DNA from: Microbacteriaceae bacterium
GTDB taxonomy: Bacteria; Actinomycetota; Actinomycetes; Actinomycetales; Microbacteriaceae
DNA: 64,000 nucleotides
Reading direction: 5' to 3'
NCBI GenBank assembly: GCA_025464975.1
Contig: JAODMT010000004.1
Location: 389,478-453,477 of the forward strand
Shown here: one piece after another, positions 56,901 to 63,446 of the stretch
Position numbering within the stretch: position 1 is the stretch's first letter
Layout of the letters: the number at the start of each line of letters is the position of its first letter
The notes under the pieces: generated by a model
The model's input: the letters and a program-made list of their open reading frames with translations, nothing else
The model's database searches: none
What the model was told of the DNA's origin: nothing
Made by a program: the position numbers and the translations under genes

Positions 56901-57338
56901 AACCCAACCCAACGCTTGCGCCTTGGTTGGGTTTCGGTCGCCGGCGGCGTGCACGGCCCCGTCGTCGGTGCAGTCGAGGTCGACGATGAGGGCGAGGATC
57001 TCCTTGCTGTCAGCTTTTGTTCCGCGTGAGCGTGTCTGGCTAGATAGTGCGGGATCGAGAGTGGAGATGGAGATGTACGCGTCACGGTCTGCTGTGGCAG
57101 CCTTGCGGACGAGTGCGGTCACTGCGGCCTCGTCGTCGGGGCGAGCGAAGCCGTGAACCCGGAGTCCCTTTTCGCCGTCTTTCTTCGAGGTGACGGAGAT
57201 GACGTTGTCGGTGTCGGAGTAACGCTCGTAGATCGTGCGGTATTGGAGACCCCACGCCTCTTCATTGAACGCGTGGTCGGCCGGCTGGGTGTTCGAGTCG
57301 TTCATTCTGACGTGGTCCGTTCCGGTTGTATCTGCCAT
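53973..57338 (-). CDS. Replication protein: primase-polymerase fused to helicase-like ATPase
   Basis: This 1121-aa protein has an N-terminal archaeo-eukaryotic-type primase domain (RepB_primase-like, about residues 60-270) with the acidic metal site ALIVDLDC, DTGGGLHAWW and DPARVLRIAGSTN. The C-terminal half is an AAA+-like ATPase with GNPGSGKT near residue 711 and AWDDY. This is the architecture of replication initiators of plasmids, phages and integrative elements. The ATG choice (57338, 57347 or 57305) is uncertain. A class II motif lies just upstream, then the iteron-bearing origin candidate, then a sigma gene. Confidence 0.88.
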   Translation of the reverse strand: MADTTGTDHVRMNDSNTQPADHAFNEEAWGLQYRTIYERYSDTDNVISVTSKKDGEKGLRVHGFARPDDEAAVTALVRKAATADRDAYISISTLDPALSSQTRSRGTKADSKEILALIVDLDCTDDGAVHAAGDRNPTKAQALGWVRAFPIEPTLVTDTGGGLHAWWNIDGLDAQDPATETLLKRWKLYWLAVGSAVGKAVDPTPLADPARVLRIAGSTNAKQGGRPVTVLSTNCMSFVSVELLEDVLPQLPARAAAPTRDRRPQDGATGAATADTQASAGERPGDAFDVQVPVSAFVERVLGASLYEESPVSVHLPRPDGRFGEKADGKLANDYDGKQSLLVFSGSAREALGMTESQPWTSYEMIRKGLFDGDFKTATKFIATWRENDGSWGDAFFDALARILPERVTARFGLAAPTGDPLPKPVRPSAEVATPNTDGSYDTMTGEARTLTIADALGDGPRIPAQFEIGGGITIKVGYGKDHGLFKTVTIKDEAGGERDCLVRVVDFVAWHSEKVEHKSVYPNGEPYEIAPPEFTVQIATAAGLTKSKAGFGAKEATKILDVLDELDSGSMMPEFANDDRKVVNMLRNLGKNDAQKVISEMHTEGWMKDENGTHVFLAPAGSVNAAGAAGDQYVVSGPPKSEDGALTESAMEVGYPVVPTTHAEIREAASALGAYFRIFPNSMHIAASTLGLQFATPLALRRRCSIGLLGNPGSGKTIVLSAAQAWNTGVVFKDSFTGGSINKDTPTAASIKMSYGRNTVLAWDDYAMGNDESANRRIKEVIGNVLKAAYGEDGQGAGLQNGGLRAGRVAKSSAIFTAEGSPTMPGIVSRYIPINFVKGESAALSPAGSSPYDEFRNYADRARQLYGSYLSWLAARIDKTGLRAFSSENDTRAREWEYMATGGDESNRTYELVAVLGVGWTVFREFADKVGISDLLPSEDDVNKTLIGLVAVGMEFNEEASLALTVINYLRDQIASGHGHLTFTDDSSPDDAIAGTLGWSKRQVTNSMGIGSIWAPSFNHVGILSKDQTQVVLLLSAINTAKNACGLNAVSKDQLKNSARKYVVEGTEPNEQTSRALGHKRGWVIPVSALDIDLTPVLETQPAFSPLPIELAEMEDVAFD

Positions 57339-57372
57339 CGCGCCCAAGCGATGGGAACCGGGGTTTTCGGTT

Positions 57373-57412
57373 CAACAAGTCAGTGCCGCGCTCATGGGGC
57401 GGATATATGGCT
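57373..57412 (-). promoter_or_regulatory. Class II upstream motif (copy 2)
   Basis: AGCCATATA, 13 bases, then CGCGGCACTGA and GTTG, identical in geometry to 52951-52990. It is non-coding here, 35-74 bases before the replication gene start. Confidence 0.6.
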
Positions 57413-57545
57413 TAGGCCGAAAATTCCTTTGATGGTTTGAAATGGCTATGCGACGACCGTTTTTAATGGTGTCTGGTCGGAATTGGCTGCCGGTGGAACA
57501 AAGTGGAACAAAACTTCTGTTCCACCGGATCAGCCTTGATCCGGC

Positions 57546-57572
57546 AAAAACCCCGGAAAATCAACGATCTGC
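57546..57572 (+). repeat. 27-bp direct repeat, left copy
   Basis: A 27-base sequence starting AAAAACCCCGGAAAATCAAC is repeated perfectly at 57753-57779 in the same orientation, so it breaks the otherwise inverted symmetry of the origin candidate. Confidence 0.9.
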
Positions 57573-57752
57573 GGGGGTGGAACAAATGGAACAGAATTCT
57601 CGGACACTCGGACCCAGGATTGCGGAACACCACTCTCACTAATACATATACCGATCCTGAAGATTTGAATTGGTATCACTAACTGTCACTGAGAGCCCGC
57701 TGAATCCTGAGTCCAAGTGTGCGGAAATTCTGTTCCATTTGTTCCACCCCCT

Positions 57753-57779
57753 AAAAACCCCGGAAAATCAACGATCTGC
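57753..57779 (+). repeat. 27-bp direct repeat, right copy
   Basis: This is an exact second copy of 57546-57572, one base outside the right inverted arm. Perfect conservation of both copies argues for a binding function. Confidence 0.9.
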
Positions 57780-57868
57780 CCCGGATCAGAATGTTCCAGC
57801 GGAACAAAACTTTTGATCCACTTTGTTCCACCGGCCTACCTGGGCTCCAACTCTCGCCTCCAATACCA

Positions 57869-57902
57869 AACGGCCGCCTCACCTGATCGTGAGACGGCCG
57901 TT
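57869..57902 (-). terminator. Terminator hairpin of the large sigma gene
   Basis: AACGGCCG-CTCAC and GTGAG-CGGCCGTT pair with one mismatch around a 6-base loop, ending 17 bases past the sigma stop. The T tract on the minus strand is short. Confidence 0.65.
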
Positions 57903-57918
57903 CCTCCTATCCAGACAC

Positions 57919-58836
57919 CTACGCTGCAAGGTACTCCCGGAGCTGAGGACGAAGCCCGGCGATCTTCTTGAAAATGCGATTCTCGATCGCGTAGACGGCG
58001 CCTCGAGCCATGCCAAGATCGGCGCAGATGTCGACCATCTTCTCGAGCTCGTGCCCATGCAGTCCGAATCTGCGAAGAATAACGTCGCGATCCGCTTCCG
58101 AGAGAAGACCCAGCACTGCGTCGAGCTCGGCAGCCCGGCGCCCAATAGCCACCGCATCGAAGGTGCTGACGTCGTGGTCCACGAGCAGGTCACCGAACAC
58201 TGCGCCGCCGTCTTCGCCGACAGGGGCATCGAGCGATATCGAGACGGTGGCTCGACTGAGGTTCCGCAGCTCGCGGATTCTCGCGGCAGACAGTCCGGTG
58301 ATCTCAGATAGGTCGCCGTCGCTGGCGACTCGCCCCAGGAGCATCTCAGCTTCCCGCTCGGCAGTAGTCAGCGTGCTCTGTTCCGTGGCCACGTAGGAAG
58401 GAACGTGAAATGCCAGACCGCTGTCCAAGGCGCGCGTGACATAGAGCTTGATCCACCCAGTCCCGTAGCCCGAGAACCTGAACCCTTTCGTGTTGTCGAA
58501 CTTCTCAACCGCCCGGATGAGACCGATGTTGCCCTCTTGGATTAGATCGAGCAACGGCGTGCCCCTGTCCGCGTAGCGCTTGGCGATCGATACGACCAGG
58601 CGAAGGTTCGCCTTAATGAATCGCTCCTTGGCCCTCACACCGGCGCGTGTCAACTCGTCCAGCTCACGCGCATACACACTCCGGCGCTCATGATCCGGCA
58701 GGGAGGACAAGCGCTCCCCAGCGATGACTCCGACCTCGATCGTCCTCGCCAGTTCGACTTCTTCCCCGGCGGTCAGTAGTTCGATCCGGCCGATCTCGTT
58801 GAGGTAGGCCTTGACTGAATTGGTTGAGTCGCTCAT
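57919..58836 (-). CDS. Sigma-70 family factor (RpoD-like, divergent)
   Basis: This 305-aa sigma factor has region 1.2 (VKAYLNEIGRIELLTAGEE), region 2 (NLRLVVSIAKRYADRGTPLL then LIQEGNIGLIRAVEKFDNTK) and region 4 with a C-terminal HTH (DICADLGMARGAVYAIENRI). The -10 melting/recognition helix reads GFRFSGYGTGWIKLYVTRAL, where vegetative factors have a Trp pair and RQAITR; the -35 HTH is also altered. A new promoter specificity is therefore likely. ATG 58836 is preferred over 58905. A class I motif lies 45-73 bases upstream. Confidence 0.92.
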   Translation of the reverse strand: MSDSTNSVKAYLNEIGRIELLTAGEEVELARTIEVGVIAGERLSSLPDHERRSVYARELDELTRAGVRAKERFIKANLRLVVSIAKRYADRGTPLLDLIQEGNIGLIRAVEKFDNTKGFRFSGYGTGWIKLYVTRALDSGLAFHVPSYVATEQSTLTTAEREAEMLLGRVASDGDLSEITGLSAARIRELRNLSRATVSISLDAPVGEDGGAVFGDLLVDHDVSTFDAVAIGRRAAELDAVLGLLSEADRDVILRRFGLHGHELEKMVDICADLGMARGAVYAIENRIFKKIAGLRPQLREYLAA

Positions 58837-58880
58837 GTCTTGTTCTCTCTGAAAGCGACCGGTATCTCCTGCCCTTTCAC

Positions 58881-58909
58881 CCTTTAGATGTGCCACGGCG
58901 CGCACAAAT
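58881..58909 (-). promoter_or_regulatory. Class I upstream motif (copy A)
   Basis: This 29-base minus-strand site runs from ATTTGTGCGCG to CATCTAAAGG and lies 45-73 bases before the sigma start at 58836. It is the best-preserved copy; A and B agree at 29 of 36 bases including flanks. Confidence 0.65.
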
Positions 58910-58971
58910 CAGCTGCTTAGCGCTCAATCTCCGGATCCTCACAGCAACGCCCAGCCCTGGCATGCCAAAAC

Positions 58972-59009
58972 GGCGGGGATCGAGCCCGTTTCTGGATCTG
59001 ATCCCCGCC
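58972..59009. terminator. Terminator after the small pilin-like gene
   Basis: A 10-bp perfect stem (58972-58981 with 59000-59009) is followed by GTTTTGG on the minus strand and TTTTGG on the plus strand. It separates the pilin-like gene from the sigma gene. Confidence 0.7.
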
Positions 59010-59049
59010 TTTTGGTGGGCGCTAGCTGCGCTAGGTGTGGTTTTTTTGA

Positions 59050-59598
59050 TTACAGGGTCGGCAGTGCGGTGATGCCATTGGTGGCGTAGTCACCCGCGTT
59101 GAATTGGGTTAGGGCGTCAGCTGCGTTGAGGACGGTCGACGGGTTGTCGCTGAAGCTGTAGAAGTCCGTTCCGGTGTCAGACTTCGACACGGCGATGTAC
59201 TCCGTTGCGTTGGTCGTGAGCTTGATGCTGATCTTCGCCGAGGACTGCAGGAGCGGCTTCAGGCTGGCGTTCGCGTTGGTCGTGAGGTTCACGGCGCCGG
59301 AGGTGTCTCCGTAGACGGAAGCACCGTTGCCAGCCGACTGGGCGTACTGGACAGACTCTGCGGTGCTCACGGCACCGAGCGCCTGTTTCGCGGCGTTGTC
59401 CTGCGACCAGGGGATCACCGCGAACACCGTTGCGGCGATGACACCGGCGATGATTCCGATGACGAGGACACCGACCATGATCGACGCGAGGTCGATCGCA
59501 CCTTCGTCGTCGCGAAAGATGATGCCCGGGGTGAACTTGCCCTGGGCGGCAGACAGGCGACGCTGGATCTCGGGGTTGCGCTTGGCGATGAGGCTCAT
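59050..59598 (-). CDS. Pilin-like secreted protein, small paralogue
   Basis: This 182-aa protein has a ~40-residue charged leader, then EGAIDLASIMVGVLVIGIIA extending into a single hydrophobic helix and PWSQDNAAKQ, followed by a ~100-residue Asn/Thr/Ser-rich ectodomain. The leader-Gly-helix plan resembles type IV prepilins; it also resembles small virion coat proteins. The helix block is nearly identical, in DNA too, to that of 41079-42290. ATG 59598 is preferred. It forms a single-gene unit and is probably abundant. Confidence 0.75.
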   Translation of the reverse strand: MSLIAKRNPEIQRRLSAAQGKFTPGIIFRDDEGAIDLASIMVGVLVIGIIAGVIAATVFAVIPWSQDNAAKQALGAVSTAESVQYAQSAGNGASVYGDTSGAVNLTTNANASLKPLLQSSAKISIKLTTNATEYIAVSKSDTGTDFYSFSDNPSTVLNAADALTQFNAGDYATNGITALPTL

Positions 59599-59729
59599 GT
59601 GGTGGTCTTTCTGTTTGTCGAATGAACCCGCCAAAATGACGGCTCGCAGAAAGACATGCGGCGAAACCCAAATCAGAGTGCTCTGTACCGGCAGATGCCG
59701 CCCCCGGCCCGCCCGATGGTCGTGAGACC

Positions 59730-59756
59730 GGCCGTCCCGGGATCCCCGGGACGGCC
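59730..59756 (-). terminator. GC-rich perfect hairpin after the 59758 gene
   Basis: An 11-bp perfect stem (59730-59740 with 59746-59756) and a 5-base loop directly follow the stop codon. No T tract follows, so it may stabilise the mRNA end rather than terminate. Confidence 0.5.
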
Positions 59757-59757
59757 T

Positions 59758-60195
59758 CTAACGGAAGTCTTCGTCCCGCGTTACGGGTTCCGGCGCACCT
59801 GCTGTCCCGTACTGCCGGGAATGCAGCTGGCGGGCGCCGAACAACACGCGGTACCCGCGTGTTGTTATCGTGTCGTATGTGGCGAGGCCGGCCGCTGAGA
59901 GAGCCTTATGCAGCTGGGGGAGGAGGTCATCGATCGCTTGGATGACCGTTATGGCATCACCTCGGACAGGCTTGCTGAGGGTCATCTCCCCTCTCGCTAA
60001 CGACTCGATGACGTGCCGCGCGGCCTCGTGTTGTGACTCGGCGACGTCGACGGTGATGAGCCCTCCGGGGTAGTCGACGAGGACTGACACCCCAATCGAT
60101 CCCCACCGGTGGAAAGCGGCGTCGAGTCGTGGAGGTAGGAGGACGAGACGTACGTATTCTTCTCGGAAGATGGTTATCGGTGCGGCGTGACTCAT
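59758..60195 (-). CDS. Hypothetical protein, class I motif gene
   Basis: This 145-aa protein from ATG 60195 (AGAGGA upstream) has an alpha/beta core (IFREEYVRLVLLPPRLD, then VLVDYPGGLITVDVAESQHE) and a basic C-terminus. It is not recognised. It has class I (60246-60274) and class III (60286-60310) motifs upstream, so it is probably under the same control as the sigma genes. Confidence 0.7.
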   Translation of the reverse strand: MSHAAPITIFREEYVRLVLLPPRLDAAFHRWGSIGVSVLVDYPGGLITVDVAESQHEAARHVIESLARGEMTLSKPVRGDAITVIQAIDDLLPQLHKALSAAGLATYDTITTRGYRVLFGARQLHSRQYGTAGAPEPVTRDEDFR

Positions 60196-60245
60196 GGGTG
60201 GTTCCTCTTTTCGATGTGAATGAGCAGCCTTTCTGGCTCCTTTGA

Positions 60246-60274
60246 TCCATAGATGCGTGGAACCGCGCACAAAT
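60246..60274 (-). promoter_or_regulatory. Class I upstream motif (copy D)
   Basis: This minus-strand site carries ATTTGTGCGCG and CATCTATGGA with the same 8-base spacing between GTGCGCG and CATCTA as the other copies. It lies 51-79 bases before the start at 60195. Confidence 0.65.
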
Positions 60275-60285
60275 GACGACGTACA

Positions 60286-60310
60286 CCAAAAACGTTTAGC
60301 GAACACTCAG
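60286..60310 (-). promoter_or_regulatory. Class III motif, copy 2
   Basis: This matches 42396-42420 at 21 of 25 bases and sits immediately upstream of class I copy D. It is a candidate binding site for an element-encoded regulator. Confidence 0.45.
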
Positions 60311-60512
60311 GATCGAGTTACTCGACCACAGCTCCGACAGACCTCGGACTTATCCACGCCGACTAACGCCAGCCGGAACGCGAAAGAACCCAGTCGCCGG
60401 CAAGCCTCGGCACTTGACGTCACGCAATCCGGGAACCCACTGTCAAAGCGCAGCGACGACCAGTAGACGTCCCGCCAGCTGACACGACGCGAAGTGTGGC
60501 GAGACGCCGGCG

Positions 60513-61958
60513 TCACGCAGTTAGTTCAGGTCTCTTCGCTCCCGTCATCTCGTAAAACTTGTCTCCGATCCACGAGAATTCGGACCACGCCGCGTCAAGA
60601 ACCTTGTTCCGCTTTGGTCTCGGGAACCGCGGCTGGAGGGAAGAGAATAACGACCACGTCGACTGCTCCGGGTCATCCATCACATCTAAGAGTGCCGGGA
60701 CGAGCTGCTGACCTGGGACCGCAGCAAAGAATTCGACGTCTCGCAGCGACGCGACAAGAGTTTGGATCTCTCCGTGTGCGCCATAAGCCGGCAGTCCAGA
60801 ATTGGCCATGTAGAACGGCTCGCTGGTAACTACTAACCCGACCATGCGGCGGTCGCTCGGGATGTGACTGAACGCCGGGTGCTTCTCGCGAATGAGTCGA
60901 GCTGTGGTGTCGATCTGTTCGCGCCCCCGGCCGATACTGCGCGCCACATGTCCGGGGAGCGAGGGGTCGGCACCCTTAGCGGCAAGGGACATGCGAGCGG
61001 ATTTCGCTTCGACGATGACGACGGCCTCATCGGCGATGATGAACCAGTCTGCGCTATCCTCACCGCCGCGTCGGCCGTAAACGACTTCGGGGAGGATTTC
61101 CAAATTCTCGATGTCTCTCAACTGTCGGCCAACGTAAGCCTGCACCCTCAATCCAAGATCCTTTCCGAAGCCCGACCGACCGCTCGCCATTCCGGCATAG
61201 TAAAGATTGGCGGGTGTGACGCTGCGTGCGACTGCGGTGGAGAGGGGCGCCCAGGTTCCCGCGGCACCGAGGTCGACGAGCGGCGTTGACGTGAATGGGT
61301 TGTAGGCAAATCTCCGAGCACTCCAAGGAAGGCCGTCTGGCGGCAAGCTGGCCTTGCGTGCGGACGCCGGGGTGCACGTCAGGTACGCCGCCCCAGCCAG
61401 CAGAGTGTCCTTGGGCATGAAGCGCTGGAACACTTCGTCAACACCATCTTGAGCGAACCATGCCGGATCGAATCGGCCCTGTTGCTCGGCGGTAAGTGCG
61501 GCGACTACAAGGCTTGCCCCAATTGCTGCCTCCAGTGGGACGCCGATCACCTCTTCCCATGGGAACGGATCAACTCCAGTGACCGGGTGCCCGAATAGTG
61601 CCTGCGCTCGGGCAACTTCCTCGAACATCGACTCTTGGTAGGGAAACTGTTCGTGCGTTATCGAGGTAAGGATGGTGTGGGCGGTTGGCTCCTCGTGCGG
61701 ATCCGAGAGTCTCGAGAAGAGATTGAATAGCTGGTCGAGAGTGGCTGCGGTAGCCCGAGCCGATCTGGACTCGGTTCCGTAAAGGATGGATTCGCGGGCC
61801 ATTGCTGCCAGTGCCCATGGCGGCCTCGCCCGCCACTCGTCCGAGAACGTCTGCCCCAAGGGCCTTTCGGCTGAGAGCTGGGCGATCGCTGGAATCAGGT
61901 CGCTTGGTCTGTATCGACGCACGGCCTGCACGAACTCCGAATACCGAATTCCACCCAT
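60513..61958 (-). CDS. Large protein with PD-(D/E)XK-like nuclease region
   Basis: This 481-aa soluble protein has a helical N-terminal ~250 residues of unknown type. The C-terminal part contains DSADWFIIADEAVVIVEAKS (about residues 304-323), matching the D-Xn-E-x-K active site of PD-(D/E)XK nucleases, then a helical region with VARSIGRGREQIDTTARLI. It has no methylase partner nearby. It could be a defence nuclease or a recombination/repair nuclease of the element. Its start (ATG 61958) is followed immediately by a normal N-terminus. Confidence 0.7.
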   Translation of the reverse strand: MGGIRYSEFVQAVRRYRPSDLIPAIAQLSAERPLGQTFSDEWRARPPWALAAMARESILYGTESRSARATAATLDQLFNLFSRLSDPHEEPTAHTILTSITHEQFPYQESMFEEVARAQALFGHPVTGVDPFPWEEVIGVPLEAAIGASLVVAALTAEQQGRFDPAWFAQDGVDEVFQRFMPKDTLLAGAAYLTCTPASARKASLPPDGLPWSARRFAYNPFTSTPLVDLGAAGTWAPLSTAVARSVTPANLYYAGMASGRSGFGKDLGLRVQAYVGRQLRDIENLEILPEVVYGRRGGEDSADWFIIADEAVVIVEAKSARMSLAAKGADPSLPGHVARSIGRGREQIDTTARLIREKHPAFSHIPSDRRMVGLVVTSEPFYMANSGLPAYGAHGEIQTLVASLRDVEFFAAVPGQQLVPALLDVMDDPEQSTWSLFSSLQPRFPRPKRNKVLDAAWSEFSWIGDKFYEMTGAKRPELTA

Positions 61959-62210
61959 GCCTCAATATTGCAGATACCGCCGACTTCGGTCTGACATGAG
62001 TGGCCGAGTCGCTGCTCGGATGCGTCGGCGGGACGACCGCTTCTCGTCACACGCCCCGTAGCCGAGACACCGCTTCGAGCCGGCACGGACACAGCGCGAA
62101 ACAGCCCGACGAACCCTTAGCAGAACAGGCACGGCCTCAAAATATCCATCCGGCGCTTATGGTCGAAGCAGTACGTATCACCGCGTGAGGCATGACCGGG
62201 AAGGCTGCCA

Positions 62211-62444
62211 GTGAAATCCTTTGATCTTTACGGCTTCATCGAAATCCTTATTTCAGACTTGCGGAACGTCGGTCAAACTGAGGCGGCCGACGAAGTAGAG
62301 CGCGTGCTACGTGGCAGTTCAACCTCGGGCGAGATTTTCACATACCTCGGCGTCGCTCTGGAAAAGTTAAAGGACGGGCCGGTTGACAGCGAAGGCGTGA
62401 ACGAAGCTCTCGCCGTTATTCGCCGAGGTTTCCGGAACCGATAG
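62211..62444 (+). CDS. Hypothetical small protein
   Basis: This 77-aa helical acidic protein starts at GTG with GAAGG seven bases upstream. It reads FIEILISDLRNVGQTEAADE and ends in a basic helix. No family is recognised. It resembles small immunity-type or structural helical proteins only in general shape. Confidence 0.6.
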   Translation: MKSFDLYGFIEILISDLRNVGQTEAADEVERVLRGSSTSGEIFTYLGVALEKLKDGPVDSEGVNEALAVIRRGFRNR

Positions 62445-62541
62445 CCGAACGCTCAGCGGGCCGATCCCTCGAGGCGGAATCATTCTCGCGAATGACGCCT
62501 CGATACCCTCCTGCCGTCGTTCGCCAGCTTCAAGAATGAGG

Positions 62542-63186
62542 TTAGCCATACCAAGTTTGTATTGCGGCAAGCCCCTTGTCGATGTCCGTGGCACTGGGCC
62601 AAGTCCGAGCCAGATTGGCCGAGAGCAATAGCTGTCCCGTTGGTTTGTCTTTTCTCTCCACTCCGAGCAATGCTCGGCGTGGCCGGTCATTCAAAGTACG
62701 AAAGGACGTTATTTCGTTTCGAAACACTTGCCCCGCGAGCCGCAGATGAAGACCATCTCTTTGCCAGAACGACAACCGATCGACGTCAACGACCAAAAGC
62801 AAGCTGGCCGAACGGGTGAGCTTCCCCTGACTGGAATTCGATGCGTCGATAGAGGAGAGGGTTCGCATGTTCGGGCCGTAACCCCATAATTTCCAAACTG
62901 ACGCGGGCGTTCCTTGGGAAAGCGCAGCAATTGACCGGCGACTCATGTATGCAGAGGGCGCCAGGGCGAGCCAAAGCGCCAAGAATATGCCCGCAAATTC
63001 CAGCACGGCGAACGGAAGAAAGGTTGACGCGGTACCGAAGTCGGCGTCCAACGCGAACCCACCTCCGAGAGCGAGCAGGTCGACAACAACTAAAACCACA
63101 AATCGCCGTAGCCAACGATCGGAGGAAAAAAGCTCCCGCCAAGATGCAGCCATTACCACGCTAGTAGTGGTGGATTGTCCGGACAT
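62542..63186 (-). CDS. Membrane protein of unknown function
   Basis: This 214-aa protein has two N-terminal transmembrane helices (RFVVLVVVDLLALGGGFAL and FAVLEFAGIFLALWLALAP) and a ~110-residue cytoplasmic domain that reads as a PH-like beta fold (LLLVVDVDRLSFWQRDGLH, then VFRNEITSFRTL). It is not recognised. It lies in the cargo zone at the right side. Confidence 0.7.
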   Translation of the reverse strand: MSGQSTTTSVVMAASWRELFSSDRWLRRFVVLVVVDLLALGGGFALDADFGTASTFLPFAVLEFAGIFLALWLALAPSAYMSRRSIAALSQGTPASVWKLWGYGPNMRTLSSIDASNSSQGKLTRSASLLLVVDVDRLSFWQRDGLHLRLAGQVFRNEITSFRTLNDRPRRALLGVERKDKPTGQLLLSANLARTWPSATDIDKGLAAIQTWYG

Positions 63187-63281
63187 AAACGGGCCAGCCT
63201 TTCGTTTTAGTTGGCCTGCGCCTTTACGGGCTGGCCCGAACTCTAGTACCCGGTGAGCACGGGTTCCTGATCGCTTTCTGC

Positions 63282-63446
63282 GTGGTGTCAGCCGCCGCCC
63301 TGGCCGTGCTCGTTATCGCATTCGCGCGGATCCGCATCACGTTTCCTCTCCATGAGATTCGGCTCAGGGGCCGCCTTCAAGCCGAACCTTCAGCGGACGA
63401 CGCTAGCGGACGTTTAGCGAGAGCTCTTTCAAAGCGTCGTGGTTGA
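63282..63446 (+). pseudogene. Possible remnant of a membrane protein gene
   Basis: The frame is open from about 63199 without ATG and reads VVSAAALAVLVIAFARIRI then RGRLQAEPSADDASG, a membrane helix with a charged tail. It overlaps the end of the opposing gene by 44 bases. It is probably a fragment. Confidence 0.3.

Larger units (their letters stand above)
57490..57834. other. 345-bp dyad-symmetric iteron locus, candidate replication origin
   Basis: Two nested sets of inverted arms share one centre at base 57662: 57490-57513 with 57811-57834 (24 bp, one mismatch) and 57573-57621 with 57703-57751 (49 bp, five mismatches, first 26 perfect). The unit GTGGAACAAA recurs in both orientations (for example 57493, 57503, 57577, and inverted at 57738 and 57822). 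The middle 80 bases are AT-rich. Location next to the replication gene, iterons and an AT-rich core are the features of an origin; oriT or a large operator are alternatives. Confidence 0.7.
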
